This document shows, one piece after another, positions 36,065 through 48,311 of a DNA stretch of 64,000 nucleotides. Every line of letters begins with the position of its first letter. Positions within the stretch are counted from its first letter, which is position 1. This DNA comes from Persicaria tinctoria (taxonomy: Eukaryota; Streptophyta; Magnoliopsida; Caryophyllales; Polygonaceae), in the NCBI GenBank assembly GCA_037127255.1, contig JBANSL010000002.1:9282001-9346000 (forward strand), written 5' to 3'. Made by a program: the position numbers and the translations under genes. A model generated the notes under the pieces. It was not told where the DNA came from, searched no databases, and worked only from the letters and a program-made list of their open reading frames with translations.

Positions 36065-37480
36065 CACAGTGTATAATATACACACTACACTCTACGTGAA
36101 TGTATCTATCTATATCTATATACATATATACATACATACTAGTGTAAGTCTCGTCCCGTGTACGGAAAGTACATTAATACAACATTATAAATAATTTAGG
36201 AAGTTTTCACTAAATAAATAAAAAATATAAATATAAATCATTTTTCCACAAAAAAAAAATATAGATATAAATAAAATGACTAGTACCAAAAATGTGACAA
36301 ATATAACATTTGCAAATTAAAATGACTAGTACCAAAATTTAATTTCCAAATGTTATATTTGTAACGATTATCTTTGATTTGGAATTACATGAAATAAAAA
36401 ATAAAATTGGAACCTAGCTAGTTTCATAATTTGGACACACCTTTTATCTCTTTTAATTTAAAAAAAATAATGTAAGCATTCTCACTAATGTTGGAATGTT
36501 TACAAACATTTTATGTGGCTCGTGTGTCTAGGTTTAATTGAGTATTTAGTCCATATATATTATGGTGTCCGATTTAATATAAAAGTCGAAACCATGATGG
36601 ATCGGTCTCGGTCAAAGAATTAAATCCGGGGGTAGTTATGTATTCCCTCATCCCTTGCCTATATATAATATACTAATGGATGACTATCTCATAAAGGAAT
36701 TTTAATAGAGAAATAAATGGGTGAACGGTAACGGAAAATAAATAAGAGAGCGGTTACGGAATGTGAAAGGTCGCTCTCTTCTTTATATGCACGTTCACAA
36801 GTTTTCCCAAGCGTGTATGAAATTGACGAGAGATGTCAGAAAGGAGTCTCATCTATCAAAGACAAAGAAAAACGAAGGCTAAGGGGAGAGAAATCGATCG
36901 ACGGTTTGCTTATTCCACTGCAAAGATGCTCATGGATCAAAGTTAGTCTTTGATATAGAATTAGGATTTGAATTATATGAAATCTAGATCCTGGTTTGAT
37001 TGATTTCATGATCGAAATCGAATGGAAATCTAACAACTAATACATATCTCGATATATGCTTTTTTAATTAAAAAAAATTCCATGTAAGCACCCATACTAG
37101 TCCACATTAGCGAGATAGAGGATATGTTCCACCGACCGCAACTAAACCCCAAAGTTGGTGATTATTTTTGTATTTTTTTGAGTTAATGCCACTGATTGTA
37201 ACTATGCCCTAAAATTTGTGCTATTTTATACAGTTTTCCATTAAAAGAATAAAAAATGAAAAATTTTGGTGAGAAGGGACACTGGAGCCTGGAGGGGGGC
37301 AAGCTACGGACAGTGCGGTGAGGAGTGAGCAGATCGTATTATAAAAGCGGCTGCAGTGAGGGGTGAGCAAGACCGTATTATAAAACCGGCGAAGTTGAAA
37401 CCACTTCCAGCGGATCTAGGGTTCCATTGATCTAGGAGTAATCGCTAATCTCCTTTTAGATCGTTGTTTTATCCCGTCCG
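36062..37480. other. Intergenic and upstream region of the CCCH gene
   Basis: AT-rich DNA. An imperfect palindrome lies at 36295-36365 (CAAATATAACATTTG / CAAATGTTATATTTG). Near 37313-37385 a sequence like GGTGAGGAGTGAGCAGATCGTATTATAAAA is directly repeated, containing TATTATAAAA that may act as the TATA region. No other gene seen. Confidence 0.5.
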
Positions 37481-37621
37481 CATTCTCACAACTATATCCA
37501 ACCCCCCTCCCCAACGATTCCCAAACTTGTAATCGTTAGGGTTCATCTCTCAGCGATCGGATTTATGCTTAGCTTTTTCAAGTAAGCGGGCAAATCAGAG
37601 GGGATTAATCGTAGTTTTTAT

Positions 37622-40600
37622 ATGTGTATGAGAAACCAACAACCGAAGCAGATTAAAGTGGAGATTTTTCAATCGACTAACATGCGTGGGTTGCCGAAAT
37701 CGAAACGAGTTTCTTGGGCTACTGATGGAAATCTACGCCAGGTATCTCTCCGCCGAAAAAAAAAAATTCAGTTACTTCACAACTACAATCTCTACTTTTC
37801 TGTTTCTTCTCCTCTTTTAGTGGAAATAACTTTTCAGTATTTATCATATTTATACCTGAATGCGTTCTAAATCGAAGAAATTCAATTTTATTGAAACATA
37901 TTCTTCTTCTCTATTAGTTCTTTCGCATCTACATTTGGCATCTGAAAGTTACTGAATCAGTGTTAAGGTTGATTTAATTCATATCCCACTGCGAGAATTG
38001 CATTTCTTATTGGTGGGATCAGTCTCAAAACTAATTAAAAACTAAAACAGATGTTGACAATGACAATCAGTTGTGAAGTATTATAACATTGTGAATGATT
38101 AAAAACAGTTCGAAGTTGTATTCTGCTATGAGGGCAAATAAACATCACAAGAAGTTATATAGTGATAGCTTAAACTGGGAAATTACTAAATGAATGAAAT
38201 TTTGTTTATTGTGGAAATAGAAGCGTCACATTCAACATAATCTGAGACCTCTTTCCGAGGATACTTGTGGAAATAGAAGCCTTACTTGCAGTGTTCAGCT
38301 TCTTGCTGGTATTATTCAATCCAGAACCTACACAGTCCCTAACATGAGGAAGTACCCACATAAGTAGTTTTTCGGTTGCATCATGTATTTTTCCCTACCC
38401 TGGCCTATTCCTAGTTAGCAAGCAGTTGCTCAGCTTTGATCAAAAGATTATGGGTGAAGATATTTTACTGGGGGAAGCTATTATGGTTGGGATTGAGCCT
38501 TCCACCAATCATGAGATTTCTCCGTTTTCTATTGTGTGGATATATCGAGGATCCACATGCAGCATAACATTTCACCAACTTTCCTATCTCTGAGCGTTAT
38601 CTTTTATTTTTTCTCCTTTGTGTTGATTTATTTGGCTCTCTTTCTTGTTGGAGTCCATTTCTTCAATGATGTGACCTTCAAACTATTTACTGTTGGTTTG
38701 GATACTTGTTTAATTTATACTTTATTCTGGCCTAGTAAACAGATAAAAGTTAGCGTGTATATTGTATCGAACCTAACTTCGTAAAATTTCTATTATGTTT
38801 CACTGATCGTGCAAGTGATGCAAATATCAACCCTTTCATTCATCCATTTAGCCTGCCTTCAAAGTTCCCCGCCAGTATCTTCTCAAAATTTGCATCAATG
38901 GGAGCATGATTGATTGGCCATGGCTTTAGTTTAGAGTTTAGGCAAAGACCTGTCATTTTTACTAGCAAGTATGATACCTTTGTTACTTAGAGGGACATGA
39001 GGTCACAGGTTCCACTCCCGCTCATTGTATCGGTTAAGAAAATCCTTGTGGATTTAGAATAATATTAAGAACCTTTCTTACTTCCTGAACAGGTTAGGAT
39101 GTTTCTGTCAGAGGACTCCCCATCACAAGTCGGGATTGGCATTCAAGATCACATGCAGCTGAAGAAAAAAGCAGTGTTCTTATACAATACTGGATCGGTG
39201 GCAATGTCTGGTAATGTTCTGCCACCTGGCTTTGAAGGAGCAAATCCTGAAAACCAGCTCTTGAAGAATAAGTTAACCCATATAACTCTTCCGACATGGA
39301 AATGCCCTCCCAGAGTAAGGGTTTTCACATGTCTGTTCTGTTGTTTCCTTTGTGGTTTTGTTGTATTGTTGCAGCTTGGTTTGTGAGAAGCACAGAATGG
39401 CATTTTGTTTGCTTGTTCAAGAAGAGTCTGATGTGAAATTGTCTTTATTTACCTATTGTAGTTTCTGATGGATCCTTTATGGCGGGTAACTTCTAGTGAA
39501 GAAAGTGATGATATAGAAATTGAAAATCAGCGAGAGTTGAGAGTGCTTGAGGCTATTTACCCCCGTCCTTCTGACATCCCTCCTAAGTTTGTTTCTCTTA
39601 CCCTTCCTTAATCATGATAGTTATAATATTAAACTCTCTTGACGTTATATATGTTTCCTCCTTTCAACTTGTTATCTAATCTGTGTAATCACCATTCTGA
39701 TGCAGCTCTGCCGTATCTTTAGATGTTGAAAGCATCGTTTGTGATGACTCAAGAACTCCTTTGGTCCCCATTAATTCCATCGAGGAGGAAGATGTGTGTG
39801 AAGAGGTTTCAAAAGTTTCTTCCTTCTCTGCTGCCTCTTGCCCTCCTGGATTTGCTAATGATATGCAGCCTTCTTCTGTATTTGGATCAGCTTCTTTTCC
39901 AAACCCCTTTAAGAAGGGGGGATCAGAAGTGTGTGTGCAAGCACAGCCACAATTATTGGCTGCTGCTTCAGCTGCAGTAAGTGCCTTGTTAACTGGTGGT
40001 GGTGAACCGGGCAGATTGATCGACCAGGGATTGCTGTTGAAAATTCTCAGTAGCCCTGCAATTTTTGAGGAATTTAAGAAGCGGCAGGGAAATCTTTCGG
40101 GCGGCCAAGACATGTCTCTATTACCAGAGTCCTCTCAGGTTGCACCCAATCAACCAGCCCCTATTGTACCAACTTACAATCTTCCCCTGCCCCATTTCAG
40201 TCAGGTGGGAAGCCCTAATGTACCTTCTTCATCCACGACGACTCCAAAAGGACCATTTTACCCACCTCAGCCGAATGCCAATCCAACTGTTGCTGTTCAA
40301 CATCCTCCTCCAACCACCCCTAGCAGTAGCACATCTCATTTGTCCTTAGTGCACGCAGGGGCTCCTCCTCCAAAGGACTTGAACTATTACAAGAGCTTGA
40401 TCCAACAACATGGAGGAGATAGGCAACAAGAGGTCACTCCACTGCCATCATCAGGCCCAAATCATGGAGGATCAGGCCCTAGTCCAGATCCAGTTGTCAA
40501 TGCTAGGCTGAATATGGACTCAACACCCAGGTTCACGAAACCATGCATTTACTTCAACAGCCCAGCAGGTTGCAGGAATGGAGCAAACTGCCCATTTCAG

Positions 40601-40705
40601 CACGGTTGTTCACTCCAACAACGGGTGAGTAGCATACCCGAGATGCAAAGTTCCAAGCGAATGAAGACAGGCAGGGATATGAGAGGTTCCCAGCCATATA
40701 GTTGA
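37622..40705 (+). CDS. CCCH zinc-finger protein, Arabidopsis C3H6-like
   Basis: Four coding exons: 37622-37741, 39093-39314, 39462-39586, 39706-40705; 489 codons (488 residues). One zinc finger near the C-terminus, C-X8-C-X5-C-X3-H at residues 436, 445, 451 and 455 (KPCIYFNSPAGCRNGANC). Other family landmarks: MRGLPKSKRVSW, SEDSPSQVG, LPPGFEG, RELRVLEAIYPRPSDIPP, SYYK-like NYYKSLIQQHGGDRQ. These match my recollection of Arabidopsis C3H6 (At1g19860). The middle is Pro/Ser-rich and probably disordered. Role: putative nucleic-acid (RNA) binding, presumably nuclear; target unknown. An internal in-frame ATG at 37682 (MRGLPK) matches the start known in relatives and gives 468 residues; the upstream ATG adds 20. 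Intron 1 is 1.35 kb. Confidence 0.92.
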
Positions 40706-41323
40706 AATAGGGTGCTGGAGCACATTTTTGAATGGGCATTATTTTGTGTTGGAGCACAATTTATGGGCCCTCTGTTTCCCTAGTATAGGAAACCAGGATA
40801 GGATCATAGGATGATCTTCTCCTTGGCCGCGAGGTAGAGTTTAGGCACTCCATTGTGTTTAGCTGCTGGAGGGAAATAGACCTCACACATTTTGTCACTG
40901 CTTCCCTTGGTTCGTAAAAGGTATTGTAGCTTTGAAGCGCACGAAATACCGGAGAGGGTGGAGTATTGGCCTCTGGCCAAGAGCTTCTGTTTGTACTCTC
41001 TCTATACCAGTCAGTGTTTGAACGATTCATTGAGATTTATTAAAAGTAAGCATTATTTCCACTAATGTTGAAACATCAGCCCGGTTTCCTTTAGTTTGTG
41101 TTAAACAGTGTTAGTTTTGTTGCCTTTAAACTTGAGGCACTTGCAGTTTCAGTCAAATGATTCAATGCAGCGATGTGTTTTTCGAGCCCAAGAATCAACT
41201 ACCAAACAAAATGAAATAATCAACTCCTATTTTCCATTTGATTATGCTTCTTTTTAACCATCGGCAAGCCGCAACTCTGGATTCGCTTCACTCACTCCCC
41301 AGATCTCTCTGTCTGAACCCAAG

Positions 41324-42572
41324 ATGGGTTCCGTATCACTGAAAATCGGGGACGGAACGGCGAGATTCAAGTCGGCGACGTTTTGTTCCTCAGCCGTCAA
41401 CGGCTTAATGCTCTTCTCTGTACTGATAACAAACCTGTTCGCACTGTACGCCTTCACCTACAAACCCCAGACCCATCTCCACCCTTCCCACAAGAACCTC
41501 TCTTTAATCTCCGAGCACGTCTCCCTCATCCTCAAAGAGATCGATTCTTCCCAGAAGAAGCTCTCCCGCATGGAAAAGGAGATCCTCGGCTACGACACCA
41601 TCGATCTCTCCGCCCCCAATTTGTCCAGCGAGCTCAAGCTCTTCCTCCGCCGCCACCAGCTCCCTCTGGGCAAAGATTCCAAAACCGGCATCACTGAAAT
41701 GGTGGCCTCAGTCGGTCATTCCTGTGCTAAATCCATGGATACGCTTTCTCACTACATGAATTATAAACCCTATGAACAGTGCCCGGATGATTCGAGCCTC
41801 CCCCAGAAGCTCATCTTGAGAGGGTGTGAGCCTTTGCCAAGAAGGAGGTGCTTGCCCAAGGCTTTATCTAATAAGCTGGGTCTTTATCCTTTCCCGGATT
41901 CACTCTGGAGGCCTGTCAGTGATAAGATTGTTAGCTGGAGTGGGTTTGCCTGCAACAACTTCACCTGCTTGAAATCCCAGAAATTGGGTAGGGGTTGTGC
42001 TGCTTGCTTTGACTTGGGCAATGGGGTGGAGAATCAGAGGCTTGTCAAGAGGCTAAGGGGAAGAATGATTTTGTGATTGATGATGTCTTAGGGTTGGGGG
42101 TGGAGGGATCAGGGTTGGCCTTGATATTGCAGGTGGATCTGGGACTTTTGCAGCAAGAATGGCTGCAAGGAATGTGACTGTCATCACCCAAGCTCTAAAT
42201 GTTGATGCTCCTTACAATGAGTTTATTGCAGCTAGGGGATTGTTTCCACTGTTTTTGAGCTTAGATCATAGGTTTCCATTCTATGACGGGGTGCTTGATT
42301 TGGTGCATGCTGGGAGCAGTTTGGATGTGGGTGGGAAGCCGGAGAAATTGGAGTTTTTGATGTTTGATATTGATAGAACTCTGAGGGCTGGTGGGTTGCT
42401 TTGGTTGGATAACTTCTATTGTGCACCTGATGAGAAGAAGAGGGATTTCACTAGGTTGATTGAGAGATTTGGTTACAAGAAGCTCAAATGGGTTGTTGGG
42501 GAGAAGCTGGTTGCTTCTGGGAAATCTGAGGTTTATCTTTCTGCTGTTCTACAGAAGCCAGTGAGAACATAG
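41324..42572 (+). pseudogene. Membrane-anchored SAM-methyltransferase-like gene with two indels
   Basis: Single-exon gene of the plant family typified by Arabidopsis At1g29790. The N-terminal half (41324-42076) has a short cytosolic start, one membrane segment (about residues 24-44, GLMLFSVLITNLFALYAF) and Cys-rich SWSGFACNNFTC...GRGCAACFDL. The C-terminal half (42107-42572) has SAM motif I (DIAGGSGTFAARMA), NVDAPYNEFIAARGLFPLF, DLVHA, FDIDRTLRAGG and WLDNFYC. The halves are in different frames. Homology places an extra two bases near 42047 and one missing base near 42105, with an NDFVIDDVLGLG stretch readable between them in a third frame. Everything else is intact, so this is either very young decay or an assembly error. 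An intron is unlikely because motif I lies across the junction. Confidence 0.85.
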
Positions 42573-42916
42573 TTTATTGCAGATCAGACCCTCTTACAAA
42601 TCAACGCTGTCATCAATGTATGGATTTACTTCTTTCTTGCTGTTGCCTGTCATGCATGGTGTTTATGGTGTAATGGAGGAAGTTAATTTTTTTTCGGAAA
42701 TTTCGCCCGGTAACCCCCCGAGGTTTCGCGTAATTCGCATGGTGTTTGTGTTTCATACTAGTACTACCAGCATTAGAACAGTGCAGCACTGTTGTGTTAT
42801 GTTAATATTTGGCAAGATTATAATTGGATTGGTTTAGAAAAATGAAGTGATGATGTCGGCGGGAAGATGTATTGAAGAAGTACATTACATTGCCCACTAA
42901 GCTAACACCTGCCTAA

Positions 42917-44583
42917 TCCCACTTCACAAACTCTCCTAGTATATCTCAAGTCTTACCTAAGAGCTTACTTGATGAGTGCAAGAGGAAGGTTGATAATGAG
43001 TTAGCACCGGTAAAAGATACATGGCACACACAAGGTGTATCAATTATTTCAGATGGATGGTCTAATGTCAAGCAACAACCCCTTATCAATGTTTTGGCAG
43101 AGAACAACAGAGGGTCTTTGTTTATGTATGCCACTGATTTTTCCGGAGTTGAGAAAACTGGAGCAGCTATCAGTGAGTTCCTGTTGAAGGCTATAGATGA
43201 GGTTGGAGCTTCAAACGTTGTCCAAGTTGTGACGGACAATGCAGCAAATTGTGTAGCAGCGGGAAGGGAAATTCAAAAGGTACATCCTCATATTTTCTGG
43301 TCTCCTTGTGTTGTTCATACGGTCAATCTGATTTTCAAAGATTTTGAGAATACGTTTGATTGGCTAAGAAGCACATACAAACGTGGGAAGGAAATTGTGA
43401 AGTATATAACAAATCATCAAAGGGTTCTAGCTATGTTTCGAGCGCAGTCACAGCTGGAACTTTTGAAGGTGGCTAAAACTAGATTTGCTAGCATCTATAT
43501 ACTGCTAAGGCGACTTTTGGACTGCAGAGAAGCTCTTGTTACAACTGTATGTGTTAAGTCATGGAAAGATTGGGTTAAACGTGGGGATGAAACTTCAAGG
43601 AAAGTAGGAGCTTCAGTTGCTGAAACTGTAAAAGATGAGGCTTTTTGGGAAGAAGTGGAGAACATTATAAAGATCACAAGGCCAATATATCATATTATCC
43701 GGTTTGCTGATAGTAACACGAGTTCAATGATGGCTGAAATTTATGAGAAGATGGACATTATGTTGGGAAATATCAAGGATGTGATGAAGGATAATAGGTA
43801 ACTTTCGGTTTCACCTATATCAAATTCTCAATATAGAATATATATTGAGTTATTGATAATGTTTACTAACAACACATTTACATTGATAGGTACTCTCATG
43901 ATTTACCTGAAATGGAGAACATAATCTTGTCTCGGTGGGAAAAGGCGTTAAACCCTCGATTCTATGATACCCACTACTTGCAAACACCGGCACCAGGTGG
44001 AGTAGCTAGAAGGCCACCTAATCTTGACAAAGAAGTTATGGGTGGAGTCATGGAGGCTTTTCACAAAATTGTTGAAAGTAATGTTGAAGAGGCAAAACTG
44101 AGAGAGCAACTTGCTACATTTCAAATGAAAAAGGGCTTGTATGCTACACAAGCTAGCCAAGTTGATGCTGTCACCATGGACCCTATTGATTGGTGGTCGA
44201 GTTATGGTTCGGAGACACCTGAGCTCGCAGAGGTTGCTATGAAAGTTTTATCTCAGCCCATCAGTAGCTCGTCTGCAGAACGTAACTGGAGCACATATAA
44301 GTACATTCATAGTGTTGTAAGAAATAGGCTCAACTGCACAAGGGCTGATAAGTTGGTGTTTATCCATTCGAATCTGAGGCTACTTTCTCGTTTCTCTCAA
44401 GAGTACAAATCTGGTCCTTATGCTAGGTGGGACATAGATCCTGACAACTCTGCCTTGGAGGATTCAACTCTCAGATTGGAGGAGCTTAAGTGGAAAGACT
44501 TGGCTGATGATGGGCATAATGATGAAGACCCTACAAGGAAGAGGAAAGCTAGGAAGCTTGATAAAGGGAAAGAGAAGATGTGA
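42917..44583 (+). pseudogene. hAT transposase-like gene lacking its N-terminus
   Basis: Open from 42917 (first codon after an in-frame stop) to 43797, GT-AG intron 43798-43889, then 43890-44583: 524 codons without a stop. DUF659-type catalytic core: first Asp in VSIISDGWSN, second in VVTDNAANC, CxxH in SPCVVHTVNL. C-terminal hAT dimerisation domain with PISSSSAERNWSTYKYIHS, including the conserved Glu and Trp, and a basic KRKARKLDKGK tail. The BED zinc finger and any start codon are missing: the frame begins only about 340 bp after the methyltransferase stop with no ATG before DUF659. Probably a 5'-truncated or rearranged element; domestication cannot be excluded. Confidence 0.85.
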
Positions 44584-44919
44584 AGGGACTGAAGTGAACT
44601 GCTGAAATCTGAACTCTAAGAAATTAAGATAAGCTGCTGGAATTTTTTGGTGGGAAAAGATAAGCTTAGATTAGCTATTTTGGTGTTCTTTTTGTAAAGA
44701 AGATGAAGTCCCGACTCCTGATGATAAGCTCATTTGGTGGTTTTTTGTAAAGCTTATTTGGAATTGAAGTGGATCTTAGATTTCATGTCATCATCTACAT
44801 ACTCATGTGACATGTCTATCTTAATCTATGATTATTATATTTCATCAAAATTGGTTTTACAAGTTATACATATGAATACATATGTAGGACTGTATGAAAT
44901 GGTAGGAAAAAGAATTCTA

Positions 44920-45057
44920 TTTGAATTCGGCGAATTCAGTTCTAATTCGCGAATTCCACATGTGGAATTCTCCAACGAATTGAATTCTCTCCGAGGAGAG
45001 AATTTCGCATGCGTACGACGTTTGCGAATTCAACGAACTGCGAATTCGGCAACCCTG
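44920..45057 (+). repeat. hAT 3' subterminal region with GAATTC repeats
   Basis: GAATTC or a near form occurs about eight times, partly palindromic (CGAATTCCACATGTGGAATTC; CTCCGAGGAG). It ends GGCAACCCTG at 45057, the inverse of a CAGGGTTGCC hAT terminus. It is best read as the right end of the transposon that carries the 42917-44583 gene. No matching left terminus was found. Confidence 0.65.
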
Positions 45058-45544
45058 GTCTTAAAAATTGAGGGCATGGCAGATTATTTTACCTAGCTTC
45101 AAAGCTACCTAAGACAAGGAGTTTCAATATTTCGAATTCCTTCCTGAAAATCAGCCATTCATTTTCCTACTAGCATCAGAGGAGATAGTAAATCAAGAAT
45201 CATGGACTTTTTCACACATTTGTACCTAACAGCAAGCATATTGAAGTTATGTTCCAAATTCACAAACTCAAAAGGAAAAAACCCATGGCCATACTCAAAT
45301 TCACAAAATCAAACTCAAAAACCTAACTTTGAAACCACTAAATTCACATGAGAACCCACTTGATTAGAAAACGCATCTTCAATTTCAGAGAAGTTTAGTA
45401 GCGAACCCACAATCCCAAGTTTATTATGAATTTACAACTTCAACAATTCCTCAATCTCAAATTCTCAACCCTAATTCGAACTAATTCCAAATCGAAGCCC
45501 CAAACTGCAACCCCAAATCGAAACCCTATTCGCAAACCTTAAAT

Positions 45545-46298
45545 TGACTTACATGGCCGGCTGGCGGCTCCACCACCACCACTGGCGAGTCGAGCGGCGC
45601 CTCCTCCTTCCCCTTTTCCGACAGGTCGAGCGTCGAAGCTCTTCTCCAAGGTAGGGTTGTTACTTCAGCCGAGTAGCTCGAGCTCGGCTCGGAAAAAGCT
45701 CGACTCGGACTCGCTCGAATTAAATATGAGTCAAGCTTGAGCAGAATTCTGAGCTCGAGTAGCTCGTATAGCTCATTCTATGGGTGAAATTACTGTTTTC
45801 CCCCTATGTTTTATTTAACCCCATGTAAATAGGTTTTATTTAACCCCTTGTAAATAGGGCGTATATCTCGTTTCGTAGGTGAAATTATAGTTCTGTCCCT
45901 AGGTTTTAATTAACCTCTTCTTCTAAAGAGTCTGTCAGCCGCTTTGCCTTTTGGACTCCATTCACTTTGAGTCACAGATCTACATTTTGTGAGTAGCTCG
46001 AGCTCGACTCGGCTCAGCTCGAGAAAATGAGGCTCGAGCTCGAGCTCGACTCGTTTGTAAACGAGCCGAGTTTGAACACCCACTACTCGAGCTCGTTAGC
46101 TCGTATATCAGCCCTACTCCAAGGGCCGGATCGTTTGGTGTTCTCGAGCCCTCCTCTCCAAGTTCTCCTCCAGGTCGGGCTCTCGTTCCTCTCCGGTGGC
46201 CTCGGGCTCTCTCCGTCGGCGGTTCGTGCCCAGTCAGCCGGCCTCTCCTTTCTTCGTTCCTCCAGGCTTCGGGTCTGTGCTTCGTTTTTGGAACTTCA
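45545..46298. other. GC-rich host sequence split by the hAT element
   Basis: Ser/Pro-coding-like GC-rich DNA on both sides of the hAT insertion (45545-45651 and 46117-46298) was one block before insertion. An ORF runs through it, but no family is recognised; possibly a gene-leader fragment. Confidence 0.35.
45652..46116. mobile_element. Non-autonomous hAT element, CTCGAG-rich
   Basis: Starts TAGGGTTG and ends ATCAGCCCTA (inverted). Perfect 8-bp TSD, CTCCAAGG, at 45644-45651 and 46117-46124. Both subterminal regions carry many overlapping GAGCTCGAG/CGAGCTCG motifs. No transposase; ORFs reading through it are artefacts. Confidence 0.9.
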
Positions 46299-47139
46299 GA
46301 GCATCATCAATGGTGGGAACCAACCTCCCAAGCTGCTTTTTCACGTGATTTGGGGAGCCCGAAACGATGACACGTGTCAACGTAATAAATTATTTCTTTT
46401 TTTCATTAAAGACTAAAAAATATTAAAAATATTTATTAAATACTAATAAATTTTTTAATTAAAGACTAAAAAATATTAATAATTTAATTAAAATATTAAA
46501 ATTAAATATTAAATATAATTATATATTTATATTAATAAAAACATTTCAATGGTTTAATTTATTTAAAATATTTTAAATTACTAAAATTAATTATAAAATA
46601 TAATTAAAAGTTTTAATTAGTATTTTTTAATTCTCGGATATATTAACCATTTAGTTTAAACGTTTTAAATAATTAAAAGTAATTAAAAAATATAATGAAT
46701 AATTAAATTAATAATTTTTTGAAATGTCAAATTTATTAACATTTTATTTTAAATATTTTAAATTATTAAAAGTAATTAAAAATATAATTATAATTATAAT
46801 ATTATAATATTAACTTATAGTAATATTAAATTAATTTTTTTTTGAAATTTCAAATTTATTTAAAAATATTTTAAATTATTAAAACTAATTATCAAATTTA
46901 ATTAAAAATTATACTAATTTTTTATATTGATAAATCAATTTAATTTTTTAATATTTGAAATTATAGGAAAAATATAATTGGTATTGAAAAAGTGATGGGA
47001 TAGATTATTAGGGAACCTCACCATTGTGGGAAAGGAGAATTGAATTGGGGAGGGTTGAGAATAAAGTTAGTGGAAAATGAGGTGGACGAATAAGAAAAGG
47101 AGAGAGAAGTTTTGGGGAACCCGACCATTGCTGATGCTC
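46299..47139. mobile_element. TIR element, GAGCATCA(T/G)CAATGG type
   Basis: Left GAGCATCATCAATGGTGGGAACC and right GGGGAACCCGACCATTGCTGATGCTC are inverted, flanked by TCA at 46296-46298 and 47140-47142. The 840-bp interior is extremely AT-rich with recurring ATTAAAA/TATTAAAT phrases and no ORF. A 3-bp TSD suggests the PIF/Harbinger superfamily, though TCA is not the usual TWA. Confidence 0.7.
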
Positions 47140-47690
47140 TCATAGAGGAAAGAAACAAGCGGAGTTTGGAGTCTGTTAATTTTAACTCACCAAGGGCACG
47201 ACGCGAAATTTGTATAAAACTTAGGGGTACCATGCGAATTTAATGAATCTTTTGTACACCGCATGAAATAAGCAATACCACATGGGTAACAGGCGAAATT
47301 TTCGAATAATAATTTGATAGATATGTTGACATTTTTATATGATTTTGTGTACTTTTTATTTTTGCCTTAAAATTTTTCCAAGGTTTTGATTTATTTATTT
47401 AAGAAAAATTTAAATATATTAATTTCAATCAAACATAATTTATTTATCTATTATATATATAATATGTTGTATATTGATTTGAACTAAACATACTCTTAAT
47501 TTATTTTATTGTTATTAAAAAATCCAAATATTTTAACCAAACTATTATATATAACGTTTAAATTTCAGAAAGAAAATATAAATTAAACATCATTTTCTTT
47601 ATCAAAAAACCGCACAACGGACATATAGTAAAACTAGTCATCATATATTTAAATTAAAAAAACCGCACCGCATTAACTAGTATAATATAT

Positions 47691-48299
47691 TACTTTTTTT
47701 TTTTTTTGATTAGGAAAAAATTCGGGTGGGCGAGCCCTACCCGGCAGCATCCTTGCGGATGAGGTCATTAAGACCTGGGTTGTTGTAAATATCACTACCT
47801 CGGGCAGAGCGGCAAAGGTGTGCAACCTTATCAGCCGCTCTATTGCCCATACGAGGTACATGAGCGTATCCCACTTCTTTTATAGTTGATAACAAAACTT
47901 GTATGTCAGCTAGGATGAGTTCAATCTCCCAAGGGCATTTGGTTTTTTTATTTAGATAGTCTATTATTATTTTGCAATCACCTTCAATCTGTATTTTGTC
48001 TATGCGAAATTGTAATACTCTCTGGATCCCTAATTTAAGAGCAAGGGCTTCAGCTTTGATGGGATGTTGTTTTCCTAAGAATTTGTTTTCAATGGCAACA
48101 GGACGCCCATTCCAGTCCCTAACAATGATACCTGCCGTACTATCACCGTTCGCTAAGGAAGAGCCGTCGAAATTGAGTTTAAACCAGCTAAACCGTGGTT
48201 TGCGCCATTTAATTAGCCGATGTTTATCGGACTTCTTGGCACGGGTCTTTAATGGTGGGTTGATTATTCCGTCACCTCCTTCTTGCGCCATTTAATCAG
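47691..48299 (-). pseudogene. 5'-truncated LINE, RNase H domain only
   Basis: An uninterrupted 184-codon frame (48291-47737) encodes the RNase H end of a plant LINE: KLNFDGSS, IKAEALALKLG, IEGDCKII, HVPRMGNRAADKVAH, ending LNDLIRKDAAG (compare LIRKDALG in the full LINE). Poly-T at 47693-47708 is its tail. TSD TAGTATAATATA at 47679-47690 and 48300-48311. Although open, it is a truncated ORF2 fragment, not a host gene. Confidence 0.9.
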
Positions 48300-48311
48300 T
48301 AGTATAATATA

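Noticed and set aside
35886..36194. ORFs reading Tyr-Ile repeats
   Set aside because: Translation of the (TA)n microsatellite.
47737..48291. Intact 184-codon RNase H gene as a host gene
   Set aside because: It has a poly(A) tail, a 12-bp TSD and ends exactly as the LINE ORF2 does; it is a truncated LINE copy.
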